Below, piece by piece: positions 1 through 11,559 of a stretch of DNA of 64,000 nt; the first letter of the stretch is position 1, and every line of letters starts with the position of its first letter. Origin of the DNA: Clavulina sp. PMI_390 (lineage: Eukaryota > Basidiomycota > Agaricomycetes > Cantharellales > Hydnaceae); assembly GCA_015039315.1 (NCBI GenBank), contig WIDE01000112.1:25826-89825 (forward strand). Reading direction: 5' to 3'. A program made the position numbers and the translations under genes. The notes under the pieces were generated by a model, which worked only from the letters and a program-made list of their open reading frames with translations, made no database searches and was not told the DNA's origin.

Positions 1-189
1 GAAGCGGAGAAACACATGGGGCCATAGTAACAAACGCCCTCCTCCATTCGCGCACCACGACAAACGGTGTCGTTCCCCATGGCATGGGTGCGTGCAGTTC
101 TAGACCATTCTCATCTTGACGTATTCTCACTGACGGTGGCTTGGATTCTTGCGACGCTGATTCATGTTTCGCCTTCAATGCTACTCTAG

Positions 190-367
190 CCTTCGCAATT
201 GGTGGTTCGGTATCCTGACCTGCAGCCCCGAACGGCGAATGGAAGGCAGGGCACAATACGAAGAGGCTATGAGGGAGCGAGAGTTTGAAAGGAACCGGAG
301 AGAAAAGCAGTTCGAGCACAATGTTGCCGCATGGAGGGGTGGTCGGCGCGATGTGAACCTATGGTAA
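190..367 (+). CDS. possible 3' exon of an unidentified gene (partial)
   Basis: A reading frame ends with TAA at 365-367. Its last ~45 codons are strongly charged (Glu/Arg rich, pattern MREREFERNRREKQFE), which looks like a cytosolic helical tail. A splice acceptor CCTGCAG at about 218-224 would make the last exon start near 225. Just upstream (79-189) another frame encodes a hydrophobic stretch that could be part of a preceding exon with a membrane segment. The gene would begin outside the window. I do not recognise the family. It may also be non-coding; coding character is the only support. Confidence 0.3.
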
Positions 368-383
368 CCCGCCCATCATCTCA

Positions 384-780
384 TGGGAATCGACACTGTC
401 TTGTTTCGTAAAACGTCTTGCGCGCGCTCTCTGGATGCGTTTCCCTGCCTCCTCGTTGCCCCCTACCTTGGTTGAGATTTTTCTTTCTTTCGGGTCTGAT
501 ACTCGTGCTGCCGCTTCGTTACCCGCTCCCTACCCCCTCTTGCTTGATTTTTTGGCAATGGTTATGGATTTTCTCTCCCCCAATAATTCCCAGGAGCTCA
601 TGACATCTCCACGCTCTTAATGACGCTATCACACTCCTCATGATACGCTCTTCTCACAATGTACAGGTACTAGATGCAGAGGACATGAACGATTATAACA
701 ATGTTGTAAATACATGAACTTGTAAGATACCATCCGTTAAATACTGAGCTTGATCACGAAGGGAGTGGACGACGTGAAGC
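384..780. other. intergenic, no gene seen
   Basis: This lies between the partial gene at the left edge and the 3' end of the convergent minus-strand gene ending at 781. It contains pyrimidine-rich DNA and only short overlapping frames without family resemblance. It probably holds the 3' UTRs of both neighbours. Confidence 0.5.
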
Positions 781-1883
781 CTATTGAGAGGCTGTTGATT
801 GTTCAGCAGGCGCGCTTTGCTTATTCTTCTTTCTTCGCTTCTTCTTCTTTTTCCCGGGTGAACCCGTTTGAGGGTCATGTGCCATGATAACGTCGTGGGA
901 TTCGCCCTGTATGGAGGGCGGAGCAGTGGAGGGTTCAATCGTGGCCTCGCTTTCTACTTCCGTTGCGTCTCCAGGCTCCGTATCGGTAAGATGGTCGTGA
1001 GATGTGCTTTGAGCCGTGGTTTGCTTGTTCCTGGATGAAGAGGATAAAGGACGGGATGGGGAAGATGGAGTAGTCGGAGGAGAGGGGGTTGGTGGATCAA
1101 AGGGGCTGGGGAAGACTCGTGATATAGTGGGAGAGGAAGGGTTTGAGGAGAATGAATATCTCGTGGGGGATGAAGAGACGGGTTTCACTGGAGAAGTCTC
1201 GTCCCCGACGTCTTCAACAAGGAGCAGTGTGTTGTGCTGAGCCGAGGATTCCGGTGCTGACGATGGCGCGGGCATTGAAGATGCGTCGTTTGCTTCACTA
1301 TTGCTTTTCTTCTTCTTCTTCTTCTTCCCGCTGCCGTCGAATATGGAGAGTCGCGAGGTGGTAGCATGATGTGAGGTGGAGGTCTGACTTGTCAATGACA
1401 GACCCTTGGAGGAGCGAATCATTCCTGAGCGACTATCTTCTTCGTCATTATCCTCGTCCATATTAGGCCTCGCTCCTTTGCCCCTGGCAGTATCAGCATC
1501 ATATTCGTCTCGAGAACGTTTCTTTGACGCTGAGGCTTTGAGCAAGTTGCCCTTCAGGCGCGCAACATCCCGTGAAGAAGCATGGGCAGAGGAAGATGGT
1601 ATCGGAGCACCAACACCAAGGCTGAGCATATCATGAATCAGAATGTCACGTTCATAGTGGATGGGCTGAGAAGTGCTCACGTTGAAGGGCGCTGCAAGTA
1701 GTTCTGGATCTCCTTCTGATAATCATCCTCGCCCCGAAGTGAATTCTGATTCACCCCAGAGACCCCTTTACTAGCGGGATATTCATCGACCCAGGATGAC
1801 ACCAAGTCAAAGGTGAGAGAGAGGGACAAGTCAATTTGCGCCTGCAGGGCGGCAGTGTCTATCTTCGAGCTCTCATCAGACAT
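781..1883 (-). CDS. low-complexity Ser/Lys-rich protein of unknown function
   Basis: Exons (minus): 1772-1883 and 781-1715, joined across a 56-nt GT-AG intron (1716-1771). The intron is required because the conserved-looking N-terminal frame and the long 3' frame are out of phase, and joining them gives a continuous 348-residue protein. The first ~37 residues form an amphipathic helical segment (pattern ALQAQIDLSLSLTFDLVSSW). The rest is disordered: a Ser/Pro/Thr-rich middle and two lysine blocks, KKKKKKK near residue 160 and KKKKKRRKK close to the C-terminus, which look like nuclear or nucleolar signals. The N-terminal motif recalls the fungal DUF3245 type, but that is from memory only. It is transcribed divergently from the Gemin2-like gene with ~178 bp between the ATGs, so they probably share a promoter. 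Confidence 0.7.
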
Positions 1884-2061
1884 AGATATTATCAGAGTTG
1901 CTGAATCGCCCTAGACAAGCGTCACAACACCGAAAGAAAGCAAGAAAAAGCGCGGTGGAAGCGAGGGGCCACCTATTTGCGCCAAACAGGCTGTTTACGC
2001 CTTCGACATAAACAAACAGGCTTTCCTTGCTTGACTCGCCCGCTCTTCTTTTTCATTGCAT
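1884..2061. promoter_or_regulatory. short divergent promoter region
   Basis: About 178 bp separates the start codons of the Lys-rich gene (minus) and the Gemin2-like gene (plus). Both 5' UTRs and core promoters must fit here. No clear TATA box or other known element was identified. Confidence 0.5.
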
Positions 2062-3533
2062 ATGAGTCTTCGATGGAATAAACGAAAGCGTGACGATGAT
2101 GATGGGGAATTCGGTGGTGACCGTGGTGGCGGTGCTCAAGCGCTCCCCGTCGCAGACAGTCTGGCACCCGATGGAATTCCTCGGGACGGAGCTGAATATC
2201 TATTGACTGTCAGGTGCGTTCACAATATGGTCACTGCTCATCTAGTGCACCAAGTCTCATGATACTTCAATTGCTTTCGCTATGCTGCATTGCAGAATCT
2301 AACATCAGCCTTGATCCTTACGCAGGATGGCAGATGCCAAACTTCCAAATTTCACCAAAGTCCCCAACCCATTTGGGGGACTTTCTGAGACTAAAGGTTT
2401 TACTAAGGCTCCACGTGGTCTGAAGCATCCTTCTCTGCCGTCAGAAGAATGGAAACTCCAATTTCAGCAGCGGTTGCAGGCCATGCGAGAGGTACGCCCT
2501 TTCGATAATACTTACTATTCCAATATTTATTGACACTTAAACCTTCTTTAGAATCTAATAAACGCGAAAATACCGGAGGAGGATATCGAACGTGCTCGTC
2601 TACACCGCTTGCCCGATTCCAAGGATCGTCCTGGTTGGTTCCACTTCCTCTTCGGGCCACAGAATGCCCTCCCCAAACCTACGACCACCCGAACAATCAA
2701 GACTGAGATTACAGATCACATTAAAGAAGAGGATGATGAGGCTGATGAAGATGAATTCATTGGCACTCAACCTGCCATTCTGGATTTTGATGACGCCTCT
2801 ACGAGTGACGAGGAAGAACCTGAAGCACCGCCTTCTACTGCTGCTCCTGTGTCTAAGCCCTTGCTAATAAAAAAGGACACCGAACGAGCGTCTGGGGAGG
2901 TTGGGTCTTCAGAGACCCCAGCTATCACGAGTTCGGCCAAAATATTTAAGCCAGTCCAGCCTTCCGCCGCGCTTCTCAAACGTATAAACCAGGTACGCTC
3001 ACCTAATTTAGTCTGGGAAAACTTTTATTGACTTGGAGTTATAGTATACAGTTCAGCATCTTTTAATGTTCTACGAATACTGGATGCGCCAAGCACTTGA
3101 TGGCGAGGATGTCGCACTTTACACACCGTCCACTAACCAAGCATCCAGCTCAACCGAGCCTATCGCCCAGCCGATCATATCTCCCTTCCACCTACAATGG
3201 CTCCTTGCACTCCTCACGCGGTACCAGAACGACCTCATGGACTCTAATCATATGAGCAACCTTCGAAGCCTGGCCCGTGCGTCCATCGCCTTGATTTGTG
3301 TCTCATTAGAACGCGAGCGGACGATGCGAACAGATCTAGTGCACGCTACACCCCATCGAGGCAGTAATCCTCCCGATGATGGGTACAATGGAAAGCAAAG
3401 AGATGGGCCTTCAGGACGAGCTGGTTTGTGGATGGTCGTCGCGGCAGTGGCAACAGTCTGGGGCCAAGCGGACCTTTGGGACGAGGCAAATGACAGTCTC
3501 CATCAACTCGATGACTCAATGGAGTGGCCGTAG
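2062..3533 (+). CDS. Gemin2/Brr1-like spliceosomal snRNP assembly factor
   Basis: Exons 2062-2213, 2326-2491, 2552-2992 and 3057-3533 give a 411-residue protein. The family (SIP1/Gemin2, yeast Brr1) binds Sm proteins and helps load them on U snRNAs in the cytoplasm. Sequence support: an early DGAEYLLTVRR block, a WKLQFQQRLQAMR helix, and the C-terminal helical domain with FHLQWLLALLTRY, an LRSLARA helix and GLWMVVAAVATVWGQ(A)DLWDE. It is longer than human Gemin2 (about 280 residues) because of an acidic, Ser-rich insertion in exon 3 (roughly residues 150-250). The start is the ATG at 2062, the first in frame. The exon 4 acceptor is the second of two close AG sites, because the first gives an immediate stop. 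Confidence 0.85.
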
Positions 3534-3719
3534 TTGAGGCAGCAAGGGTACCCCATCGAGTATTTCGTGATGTTTGTGTTGTCACCATAAGGCGGCCGAG
3601 TTTCGTGCTTCGTCAGCGAATCTATGTCTGCGGATCAATCCTTACTCAGCTAATCACCGCAATAAATCGTCTGCATAATCGTTCCTCGTATTTGACAGGT
3701 CTGGGACTTCCAAACGTGT

Positions 3720-3741
3720 CCGGTGGAGGTACCTCCACCGG
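3720..3741. promoter_or_regulatory. 22-bp perfect palindrome upstream of SDR gene
   Basis: The half-site CCGGTGGAGGT is followed directly by its exact reverse complement, with no spacer and no mismatch. It ends 101 bp before the SDR start codon and about 35 bp before a TATA-like TATAAAT (3776-3782). CGG/CCG triplets at both ends resemble inverted half-sites used by zinc-cluster dimers, though the 14-bp gap between them is long for that family. A role as operator is inferred. Confidence 0.5.
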
Positions 3742-3775
3742 GACCTCACCGACGAGAATTAAGGAGAAAACTACC

Positions 3776-3782
3776 TATAAAT
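3776..3782 (+). promoter_or_regulatory. TATA-like box of SDR gene
   Basis: TATAAAT lies 60 bp before the ATG at 3843, downstream of the 22-bp palindrome. The position suits a fungal core promoter. Confidence 0.45.
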
Positions 3783-3842
3783 GGCGCTGATGCTTGAGAA
3801 TACTCTATAGAAGTCCCCTCGAACGCCATCACTGTCTAAGCA

Positions 3843-4571
3843 ATGCCCGTCTACGTTATCACTGGTACCAGCCGCGGCCTTGGGCTCGAGTGGGTCCGTC
3901 AACTCTCCCAAATCCCCCAAAACACCATTTATGCCACTATACGTGACGCATCTAAAGCACCTGCTCCTTTGGAGGAAATTAAAGCATCATCCAAGGCACC
4001 TATCCACATCCTATCCCTCGAAGCTACGAAGAGCGAATCCATCCGTCTATTCAGTGACGCGCTCAATGCCTCCCTCGGCTCCACGGGCAAAATCGATTAT
4101 CTCATCAATAATGCGGCTGTATGCAACACGCGCGAGAATACGTTTGCATTCGACACGGCCAATCTGGCTGAGCACATCGCTATCAACGTGTCGGGCCCTG
4201 CGAACTTGACAAACGCGCTGCTCCCGCATCTGGGACAAGGGAGCGCCGTCATCAACATTACGACTGGTATGGGCTCAAAGGGAGAGTGGAGCGCTGGATG
4301 GTATGGCCCAGTCGCATCGTGCAGCGCGTACTCTATCTCAAAAGCAGCCCTCAACATGCTCACGCTGCATCAGTCGTTGGACCTGAAGGAGAGGGGCATC
4401 ACGGTCGTATCACTTTGCCCAGGATGGGTGAAGTCGGACTTGGGCGGTTGGAACGCGCCTCTGGAGGCGAAGGATAGTGTGGCAGGGATGATCAAGGTCT
4501 TACACAGCAAGGTTGGGCCTAGCATGACAGGCCGCATTCTGCGCCACGATGGGAGCGAACCAGTTTGGTAG
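3843..4571 (+). CDS. short-chain dehydrogenase/reductase (SDR), single exon
   Basis: The protein has 242 residues with no intron, in contrast to most neighbours. It is a classical Rossmann-fold SDR, an NAD(P)-dependent oxidoreductase. The coenzyme motif TGTSRGLG sits at residues ~7-14, the NNA motif at ~90, ITTGMGS near the catalytic Ser region, YSISK (catalytic Tyr and Lys) at ~160, and PGW after that. It resembles the fungal carbonyl-reductase (sniffer-like) subgroup; the substrate cannot be told. The length is normal for a classical SDR and all catalytic motifs are present. The start is the first ATG after a TATA-like box and the 22-bp palindrome, so it may be inducible. Confidence 0.9.
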   Translation: MPVYVITGTSRGLGLEWVRQLSQIPQNTIYATIRDASKAPAPLEEIKASSKAPIHILSLEATKSESIRLFSDALNASLGSTGKIDYLINNAAVCNTRENTFAFDTANLAEHIAINVSGPANLTNALLPHLGQGSAVINITTGMGSKGEWSAGWYGPVASCSAYSISKAALNMLTLHQSLDLKERGITVVSLCPGWVKSDLGGWNAPLEAKDSVAGMIKVLHSKVGPSMTGRILRHDGSEPVW

Positions 4572-4878
4572 AAAAAAAAAAGCCTTATAAACCTATTATC
4601 ATAGCAAGTGGACAAAATGACTCTACGCAGGAGTCCTGTAGCTGGATTGACTAGCGTAAACCTACGCACAACAGAGAATCGAAATGAAAGAGTCGATTGA
4701 TTGATAGGGCCATATATTGACTTGTATGAATAGTGGTAAAACTCGACAGTGATTGAGCTTGGCTCTTGGCAAACAGTGCTCTGTCCGTGCTCCCAAGACG
4801 CCTTGGGATGTGTGTTGTCACTTGTTTGGACACTGCGGAAAGTGTATTGCCAGCCTCCACCTCCTCTCAGCCCTTCCG
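4572..4878. other. intergenic between SDR and sorting nexin
   Basis: It begins with a purine run (GTAGAAAAAAAAAAGCC) just after the SDR stop. It holds the SDR 3' UTR and the upstream region of the Vps17-like gene. No ORF here resembles a protein. Confidence 0.5.
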
Positions 4879-7131
4879 ATGTACGACCCCCTTGCGACGT
4901 CCCACAACTCCCCATTCGCATCGTCATCTTCGGCGGTCCCCACCCCGACATGGCCAGCAGTGCCTCACTCCCCTGAACTCGAGCCGTCATTTGGCAAGCG
5001 GCCGAGCGCTCCTCCAACCCCAATCAAAGCAGCCTACGACCCAAACCCGAGAGAGCCGCAGATATACGGTCAACAGGAGCCTGGGCTAATATCACCTTCC
5101 GCAAATACTCTTTCAAACGGGAACAACCTGGAAAGAAGTCAGCCATATGTTCGCATTCGACTCACTGCATTAGACCGGAATCGCAAGGATATCCTTATTC
5201 GTTTTGATGCTCAAGTCAGTTCGCTCAACTCTTAGTTTGATTTTAGTCTAATTGTGCCCTCCTAGACCAATCTACCCAACTTTCAAGGCGCCACCTACCG
5301 CAACGTCTCCCGCTCGTATGCCGAGTTCCAACGATTTGCTGAGCAAATCGTTTACAGTAACCCCCAAACCATTATCCCTGCGCTTCCTCTTGCTCAAACC
5401 TCGGCTCCTACGGATGAAGAAGGTCAGTCACCTATCAAGATGTGTATGACGAATTGACTGATGAATGCGCTTATTCTTGGGTCAGACGACCGGTTGGTCA
5501 AGATCATGCTCCAACGATGGCTGACGAGGATTTGCGAAGACTCGGTAGTCATTCATGACGAAGAGCTGAGGTCCTTTGTGGAGAGCGACTTTGGGGTGAG
5601 GATCGACGTATGTGATGTGGAACGCCCGTGTCTGATTAGAATACCCACAGTATCAACCAACCATCCGACAAAAGCGTAAGACCAGCTCAGGATTCAGCCT
5701 CCTCCGACGCGGTGTTCCCGATGAAGATGAAGAGCTCATGGCCGCCCGATACGAACTTACTCGGCTCGAAACCCAGTTCTTTGATGCAGCAAAAGCCATC
5801 GACAAAGTCTCCCATGCTCGAAAAGCCATTGCTGCGTCGCAGGCAGAGTTAGGTAACAAGCTTGTGAGCGCCGCAAATACGGAGGGGCATCCTCAACTAG
5901 CGAATGCACTTCGCAAATTGGGCAGAGCCTACCACAGTATCGCCGACAGCCAACAAGCTTATGTGAGTATCTGTTCACCCTCATGTTTGCCGCTCGCTTA
6001 TCCAACAATGTCAGTCAATTGGAGAGAGCGTCATTCTCGGTGATTCTCTGGGTTACCAGGGTATGAACTCCAAATCTGCAAAGGTGGGTGTTCCAGATGT
6101 TCCGATTCTCTATCTGGTCTCTGATGAAGACTGCCTTCTTCAGGATACTCTTCTGCAACGCTCCCTGGCCCTTGAAGAAGCTCAAACCGCGGCAAAGTCG
6201 ACGATCAACAAACGGCGCCAGATTGAGCGACTAAAGGCCAGTTCCAACATTCGTCCTGAGAAAGTCGACGAAGCTCTGGAAGAACTCGAAGAGGTGCGCC
6301 GGCATGTTGTGTTTCCTCGCCATTCTTACCTAAAGATTTCTTTCTTAGGCCCAACAAATCGAGAACATCCTTGCTCGACGAGTGGATGGAATCTCGCAGA
6401 ACCTCCACCGAGCCATGATTACCCATTCGAAATACACCCATGATGACATCACAGCATGTCTTATTGAACATGCTCGTTCGTCGTTGATCCATGAACGAAC
6501 TGTGAAGCGAGAGCTAGAAGCCATTCGTGCTGATGTGCGGCAGATCGGCGAAGCATACCGAGCGCCAGTCTCGCCACAGGCACAGTCGGCAACGCCAGTG
6601 CATGAACGAGCTGCGAATGTACCTCTTCCTTACTCCCCTGTTCCTTCCACCCCTGCGTCGGCGATGGCGAGTCCTGTCGCTACGAATGGACATCGTGATC
6701 CCCTCGGTGATGTTCGGTCCCCGATGTCAGCTACCACCCCTAGTAGCCCCCTTGCCGGCCCGCCGCTCGTGGGCCCGGTACCAGCAGCAGCGGCCGCGGC
6801 GCCGCGTCCAGGTATCCCAGGCCCACTGAACGGCGTTCGTCACCTAGATGGCACTCAGTCCATGATCATCCCGCCGCGAAGCGCCAGTGCTGCTCCTGGA
6901 GTCCCACCCCGATCGATGACGAGCACTCCTGTGTCAGCCTCCTTTGATCCTCTCTCGCAGAGCGCTTTCGTTGGTTCGTCTGCAGGGCCATCCGATGGAA
7001 CTAGCATCCCATATGGGGCTCGAGCAGTGGGCCCCGACAGTGCACAGACACTGGGGAGATCATTCAACCAGTCGCCAAGGTACAAAATCGATCAGCGCGA
7101 GGCAGCAAGGAAGCTGGCAAACTTCTTGTAA
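4879..7131 (+). CDS. Vps17-like PX-BAR sorting nexin (retromer)
   Basis: Exons 4879-5214, 5266-5422, 5486-5595, 5651-5962, 6015-6083, 6144-6293 and 6349-7131 give 638 residues. Order of parts: a Pro/Ser-rich N-terminus, a PX domain from about residue 90 to 210 (TNLPNFQGATYRNVSRSYAEF, then LVKIMLQRWLTRI), and a helical Vps5/BAR-type region from about 235 to 475 (ARYELTRLETQFFDAAKAID and VDGISQNLHRAMITHSKY). A disordered Pro/Ala/Ser tail ends in a short basic helix. In yeast Vps17 pairs with Vps5 in the membrane-bending half of retromer on endosomes. The PX basic residues for PI3P binding look partly degenerate, as in Vps17. Snx41/Atg20-type nexins are the main alternative. Confidence 0.82.
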
Positions 7132-9053
7132 AACCCTCACCGTCTATGTGGACCAAGGAGGGTGGCCCTTCGGTTTGTCGTCTAATGATAACACTGTGTC
7201 TATGTTTAGCTTGTGCCCGAATATATCCTTCTTCTCTTTCGAGTCGCACTCGCACTAACAGCCCAATCAGAACATTATAAGATTTTCAGGAACGTGACAC
7301 CCCCCGTCGCTTTTGCGCTAAACTCTCACATTTTGATTGTTTTAGCCTGGCGCCCGTGTGTGAACAGAGCACGGAAGAGAATGCAGGTGGAATTAAACTG
7401 GATAACTCTTACGTGAACAGGCGCAGGCATGTTTCATGCCACGACTTTTGACTGCAACCTGTTTTGTACTCTCGAAAAGCGTCAGATGGGCCATTGCGCT
7501 AGCCTTGCGCGAAATGCAACGATGGGGGTCTCATCGCCAGCCTTGATTCAGTTTCTGCTAATAAATGGGGTCATTCACATGCTTATCTATATATGATTAT
7601 CGGAAAATGGACAAATTTGTCGGAAATGTGACTTGCGAGCATGCTTTTCCGTCGATCAGATAACACCTCTAACGGCATCCATCATGTTCACATCTCAAGC
7701 GATAAAGCCAGTGGCCATTGAATAATTTTTAATGCTATTATCGCTGTCATTACTGCCCTCGTGTTTGACAGCTAAGGCCCCGGGGCTCGGATGCGTTGCA
7801 GTCGTATGGGCATATAACATGTATTGGCTCGAGGCAATTATTTGGGATGAAGGGACGAACACATACAGTATCATTCAGCGTTGCAAGGTAAATCCCTGTC
7901 AGATGTGGTATTTGATATTCGAGGGGGTCTCAAAGAAATGATGGGGATGGCTGCCTCGTGCAAGGTGCAAGCAGCAAGCAGTAGGAGAGGGAGGTCAGGC
8001 GGCATCATCACCATGCACGACCTACACGTAGGGAGGAGGAGGTATGATCGTGTGATGGATGGTCGCTCTGTGAGGCGGAGTCCTCAAGGCGAGAAAATGG
8101 ATCGGACTCGTGGCACAGCACCGAGAGTGTATTCGACAATCGCAAACCAAAAGTAGTACATCCACTATAGAGTCTGCGTAGAAAGGGCGGGGGAATGCAT
8201 ACACGGTTCAGTTGTGTCGGCATATCGGTCCCCAAAGTTCCGAACGCAACGAGAGCAATCAAACGACTGCGGATCGTTTCGATGGTTTACCGAGATAGGA
8301 GAGAGGCGGAAAAATATCAAGCGTAGAGTATCCGGGGGTTCTCTCTCTTTTTGTGAAAAGAGGGGTTCACAATTTGTAACGAAGCGAGACCCCACTCCAC
8401 CCCTCAATATACAGGCCCCAAGGAACAGGGTCGTACGAGAAAACTTGATTCAGTAACACAAGATCGCCAGGAAAAAACAAAACAAAAAGTGGAATATCCA
8501 TCGATCAGTCAGATGTATCACTCTAGTTGATAATATGATTCGTCGAGTGAGGGGATGAGTATTACATTGGTTCAGGTGGCGGGACAACAGTCTCTTTTGT
8601 TGTGCTCGTGAGAATTTAGTTGCTGGTTCCCACGGTGGACAACCTCGAGGCGGAGTGTCCGGCAGTTCGTTCCTCGCCCTCTCCACGTTTTTGTGGGCGT
8701 TGAATCGTGCTTTGGTAAGCTGAAAACTGCTTCCTTTCCCAAGCCACGATCCCATCATCTGCTGACACGGGGCATTTTCCGCAGAGTGACAGCTTTTTCC
8801 GGCGGCCATCCCCTCCTTCCTTTCCTCTCCTCCTCACCTCGCGCAACCTTTTTTGTCTACGACTTTCCACGAGTGTCTCAGTCTTCTAACGTCCACCTGC
8901 ACGACCAGCGACCCCCTCCCTCTTCCTTACCTCGTATTCGTCTTCTCTACCACCCTTGACTAGCCACCCCCACCTGCGCAGCTGCTATCCCTCCTTGTGC
9001 ACCCCTCTTCACCCTGGATTGGCTATCATAGAACTTGATCGGCGTTGAAGAGC
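7132..9053. other. long intergenic region, no gene seen
   Basis: These 1.9 kb contain the 3' UTR of the Vps17-like gene and the upstream region of the MARVEL-like gene. The last ~350 bases are strongly pyrimidine rich (CCTCCTTCC, CCTCTCCTCC repeats), typical of fungal promoters. Short frames here have no recognisable domain or coding bias. Confidence 0.5.
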
Positions 9054-11078
9054 ATGGCCCGCATCTTCAATGTTGTCCGCGCTAGCATCTTCAGTACGTT
9101 CTCCGATCCTTTTTCTTCCTTGTCCTACTAGTGCCTGACTCGGATCCCCATCCTACCCTACCCTGGATCTCATCACTCTGCTGCACATCTAGTCGCCGCG
9201 TTCATCTTTGCACTCGTCGTCCTAAGCCTTGCAGCCTATCTCGACAGTATTCTTGTTGCCTCGTCCCTCAGTACGTCTTATCTGCTTCCGCTATTGTTCA
9301 GAGTTCGACCTTTGCCTCTTTTTTTGCTTCGTTGATTGTCCGAGCCTATCTAATCTCTTCCCTCCAATTCACTCCGCTGTTCAGCCACCTTTGTCGACGT
9401 CGCTCTCATCGTGTCACTCATCACCATCTTGTGCACCGCTGCGATGTATGTAAACCAGTCTGGTCCTTGTTATGGCCACCAGGACCTGACTCATTCCTTA
9501 TTCGTAGTCTGTTCTTTGGATCGCGGGAACGAGAGTGGAGGATGTGAGTTCACTTCAAGTTCCTCTCTATTAGCATCGTCTCATCTCTCAACGGTTGGTA
9601 TAGAACCCAGACACGATGGGAGGTTATCCTGACCGGGATGATGGGCGTTCTCTGGTTAAGTCAGTCCACAGTCATTCATACTCGAACTATCCGACCCATT
9701 GACAGACTTGCATTATAGTCCTAGCCCTATATCTATCACTGCTCCCCTTACCCGAGGTCGAGTGTTCTGGAGATTCATCTTGTGAGTCAACGGTTGCCGA
9801 AATCTCGACTATTGTCTATTCCCCTACTGACCGTCCCCACTCCTCGCAGATACGACTGACGATTTTCATGCTCAATATCACGTTATTCAAGTACGTTCCG
9901 TTAGCCTGGCTATATAGTTACCATCATGCTGATCCTCGCCGTTCTCCAGGCACTTGCTGTCCTAGAACTCATTCTTCGTGAGTACCATCTATCATCAATC
10001 TATAAGGACCTCTTCTCACACCGTTTCCCTCTTAGTCTGCGGCTGGGCTATCTTCTTATTCACCCTGGCTATGCGCCATCACCTTGCTGGAAGGAAACAA
10101 GGTTCGTTCTCACTTATCACTCACCATCCACCATGTTCTGACGATATCCTTTCTGCAGTGTGGAACGCGCGAGTCAACGAAGCAGTGTGGTTCCAACCCC
10201 GAAAGAGCGCGAAAGACTCATCCCAGGAGCGTTTCACGCGCCTTCCACCCCCCATCTCCGCTCGTCCCAAGCACCGGCGGGGTTTCAGCTCCCCAGTCTC
10301 GTACTTTACTCGAAAGAACCCCGATGAAGGGGCTGGTGCTTCCCGCCCTGGCCTACAACGGAACGAGTCGGGCTCTTCGCGATCGGTCACGACGGAGGAG
10401 TCGCATGTAGGCGTTCTGCCCAGTGCCTCTATGCGAGAACGACCACGGTTAGGGGTGGTGACTGGTGCTGCTGGAACGCATGGCAGAAGTCGCTCTGAAC
10501 CTGCGGTGATGGCAAATGTCCCTCCGCCGCCACCTCGCAAGACGTCAGGTGCAGGTGCAGCAGATGCAGGAGCAGGCTTGACGCGCTCTCGATCTGCAAC
10601 GACGAAGCCGCCGACCGTACCGCCCAAGCAGGCCGGAGCCAGCACTACTCGTCGACCCTCGGCTGGCACTAGTGCTGCTGCCATGGCTGCTGCCTCTGCT
10701 ACTGCCGCTGCAGCTGCAGTCAGTCGTAGCAAAGCCACACCTACACGCTCCGCTTCCCAATCACAATTCAAGGCTGCACCTTCCGGGCGACCGCCTGTTG
10801 GCGGGCGTTCTGCAACAGCAGGCGCCATCCCCACATCTCAGAAAGCCAAACCTACTCCAGAGAGACGGCCAACGACGACGAGGACGCCAAAGGTGTATGT
10901 CCCTACGCCACCGCGCTCGCCGATAGATCCACCGGCTGTGACGATGCCGCCTATTGCGGCCATGATGATGCAGGAGAAGCGGAATGCTCTTGACAGAGAT
11001 CGAGATCGGGGGAGACCGCCTGTTTCGGGGAGTGGAGGTGCTGCACCTCGACGCAAGGGGAGCCTGGATGCGCGATGA
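9054..11078 (+). CDS. MARVEL-like four-helix membrane protein with long basic Pro/Ala-rich tail
   Basis: There are ten exons: 9054-9093, 9193-9270, 9385-9445, 9508-9543, 9604-9659, 9719-9781, 9850-9890, 9950-9977, 10036-10101 and 10159-11078, giving 462 residues. Exons 1-9 are tiny and together encode four hydrophobic segments: AAFIFALVVLSLAAYL, VDVALIVSLITILCTAA, VILTGMMGVLWLILALYL and CGWAIFLFTLAM. A loop between helices 3 and 4 contains a Cys (EVECSGDSS). The last exon encodes a 300-residue disordered cytosolic tail rich in Pro, Ser, Ala and Arg. This matches the MARVEL topology of membrane-apposition proteins common in basidiomycetes. The partner or cargo is unknown. Each join keeps frame, which supports the model, but exon 4 (36 nt) is the least certain. 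Confidence 0.75.
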
Positions 11079-11559
11079 GGTTTCCTCGCGTCTGATGTGC
11101 CCCCTTCCTCTCTTATGAGCTATTCCATGCATCCTGCTTCGAAATGCATGCTATATCTGTGCTTTATGACCACCTGCTTTTGTTCTTTTCTCTGTTCTTG
11201 GTTAAGGGATGCTCCCCTTCTCCCTTTATCCCTCCGCATCGTTTTGCGTGCGTCTGCGCGTCGATGCAGGGGATAAATGGGGAAGAAGGGCTGGTGAAAC
11301 ATCCTCTTCTGGACTTTGTCATCAAATTTACTTGTTTTTTTTTCGTTTTCTTCTTCGATTTTTGTGGATTTTTTTTCTCATGTAGTAGTATAGACAAACT
11401 AGGGTAATTACGTAGACGAAAAATAAAGATGAACTGAAGGCCTCTATAAAGCAAGCCAGGAAGTAACAAATCCCCAGCCCATGAAGTAGATTGATTGGCC
11501 CATTAATCAGCGCTGCCTAGCTCGCTATCAGTACGAAAACGAACAAGGGAACTGGCTCA
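11079..11559. other. intergenic, T-rich
   Basis: This convergent interval lies between the MARVEL-like gene and the first F-box gene. It has long T runs (11330-11375), consistent with 3' processing regions. No gene is supported. Confidence 0.5.

Noticed and set aside
3524..3790. 88-codon plus-strand ORF after the Gemin2-like stop
   Set aside because: It covers the SDR promoter with its palindrome and TATA-like box and has no protein resemblance.
4370..5023. 217-codon minus-strand ORF over the SDR 3' end and Vps17-like 5' end
   Set aside because: Antisense to two convincing genes and without any domain.
10121..10834. 237-codon minus-strand ORF opposite the MARVEL-like gene's last exon
   Set aside because: It mirrors a biased Ala/Pro/Arg-coding exon and is explained by the codon composition of the sense strand.
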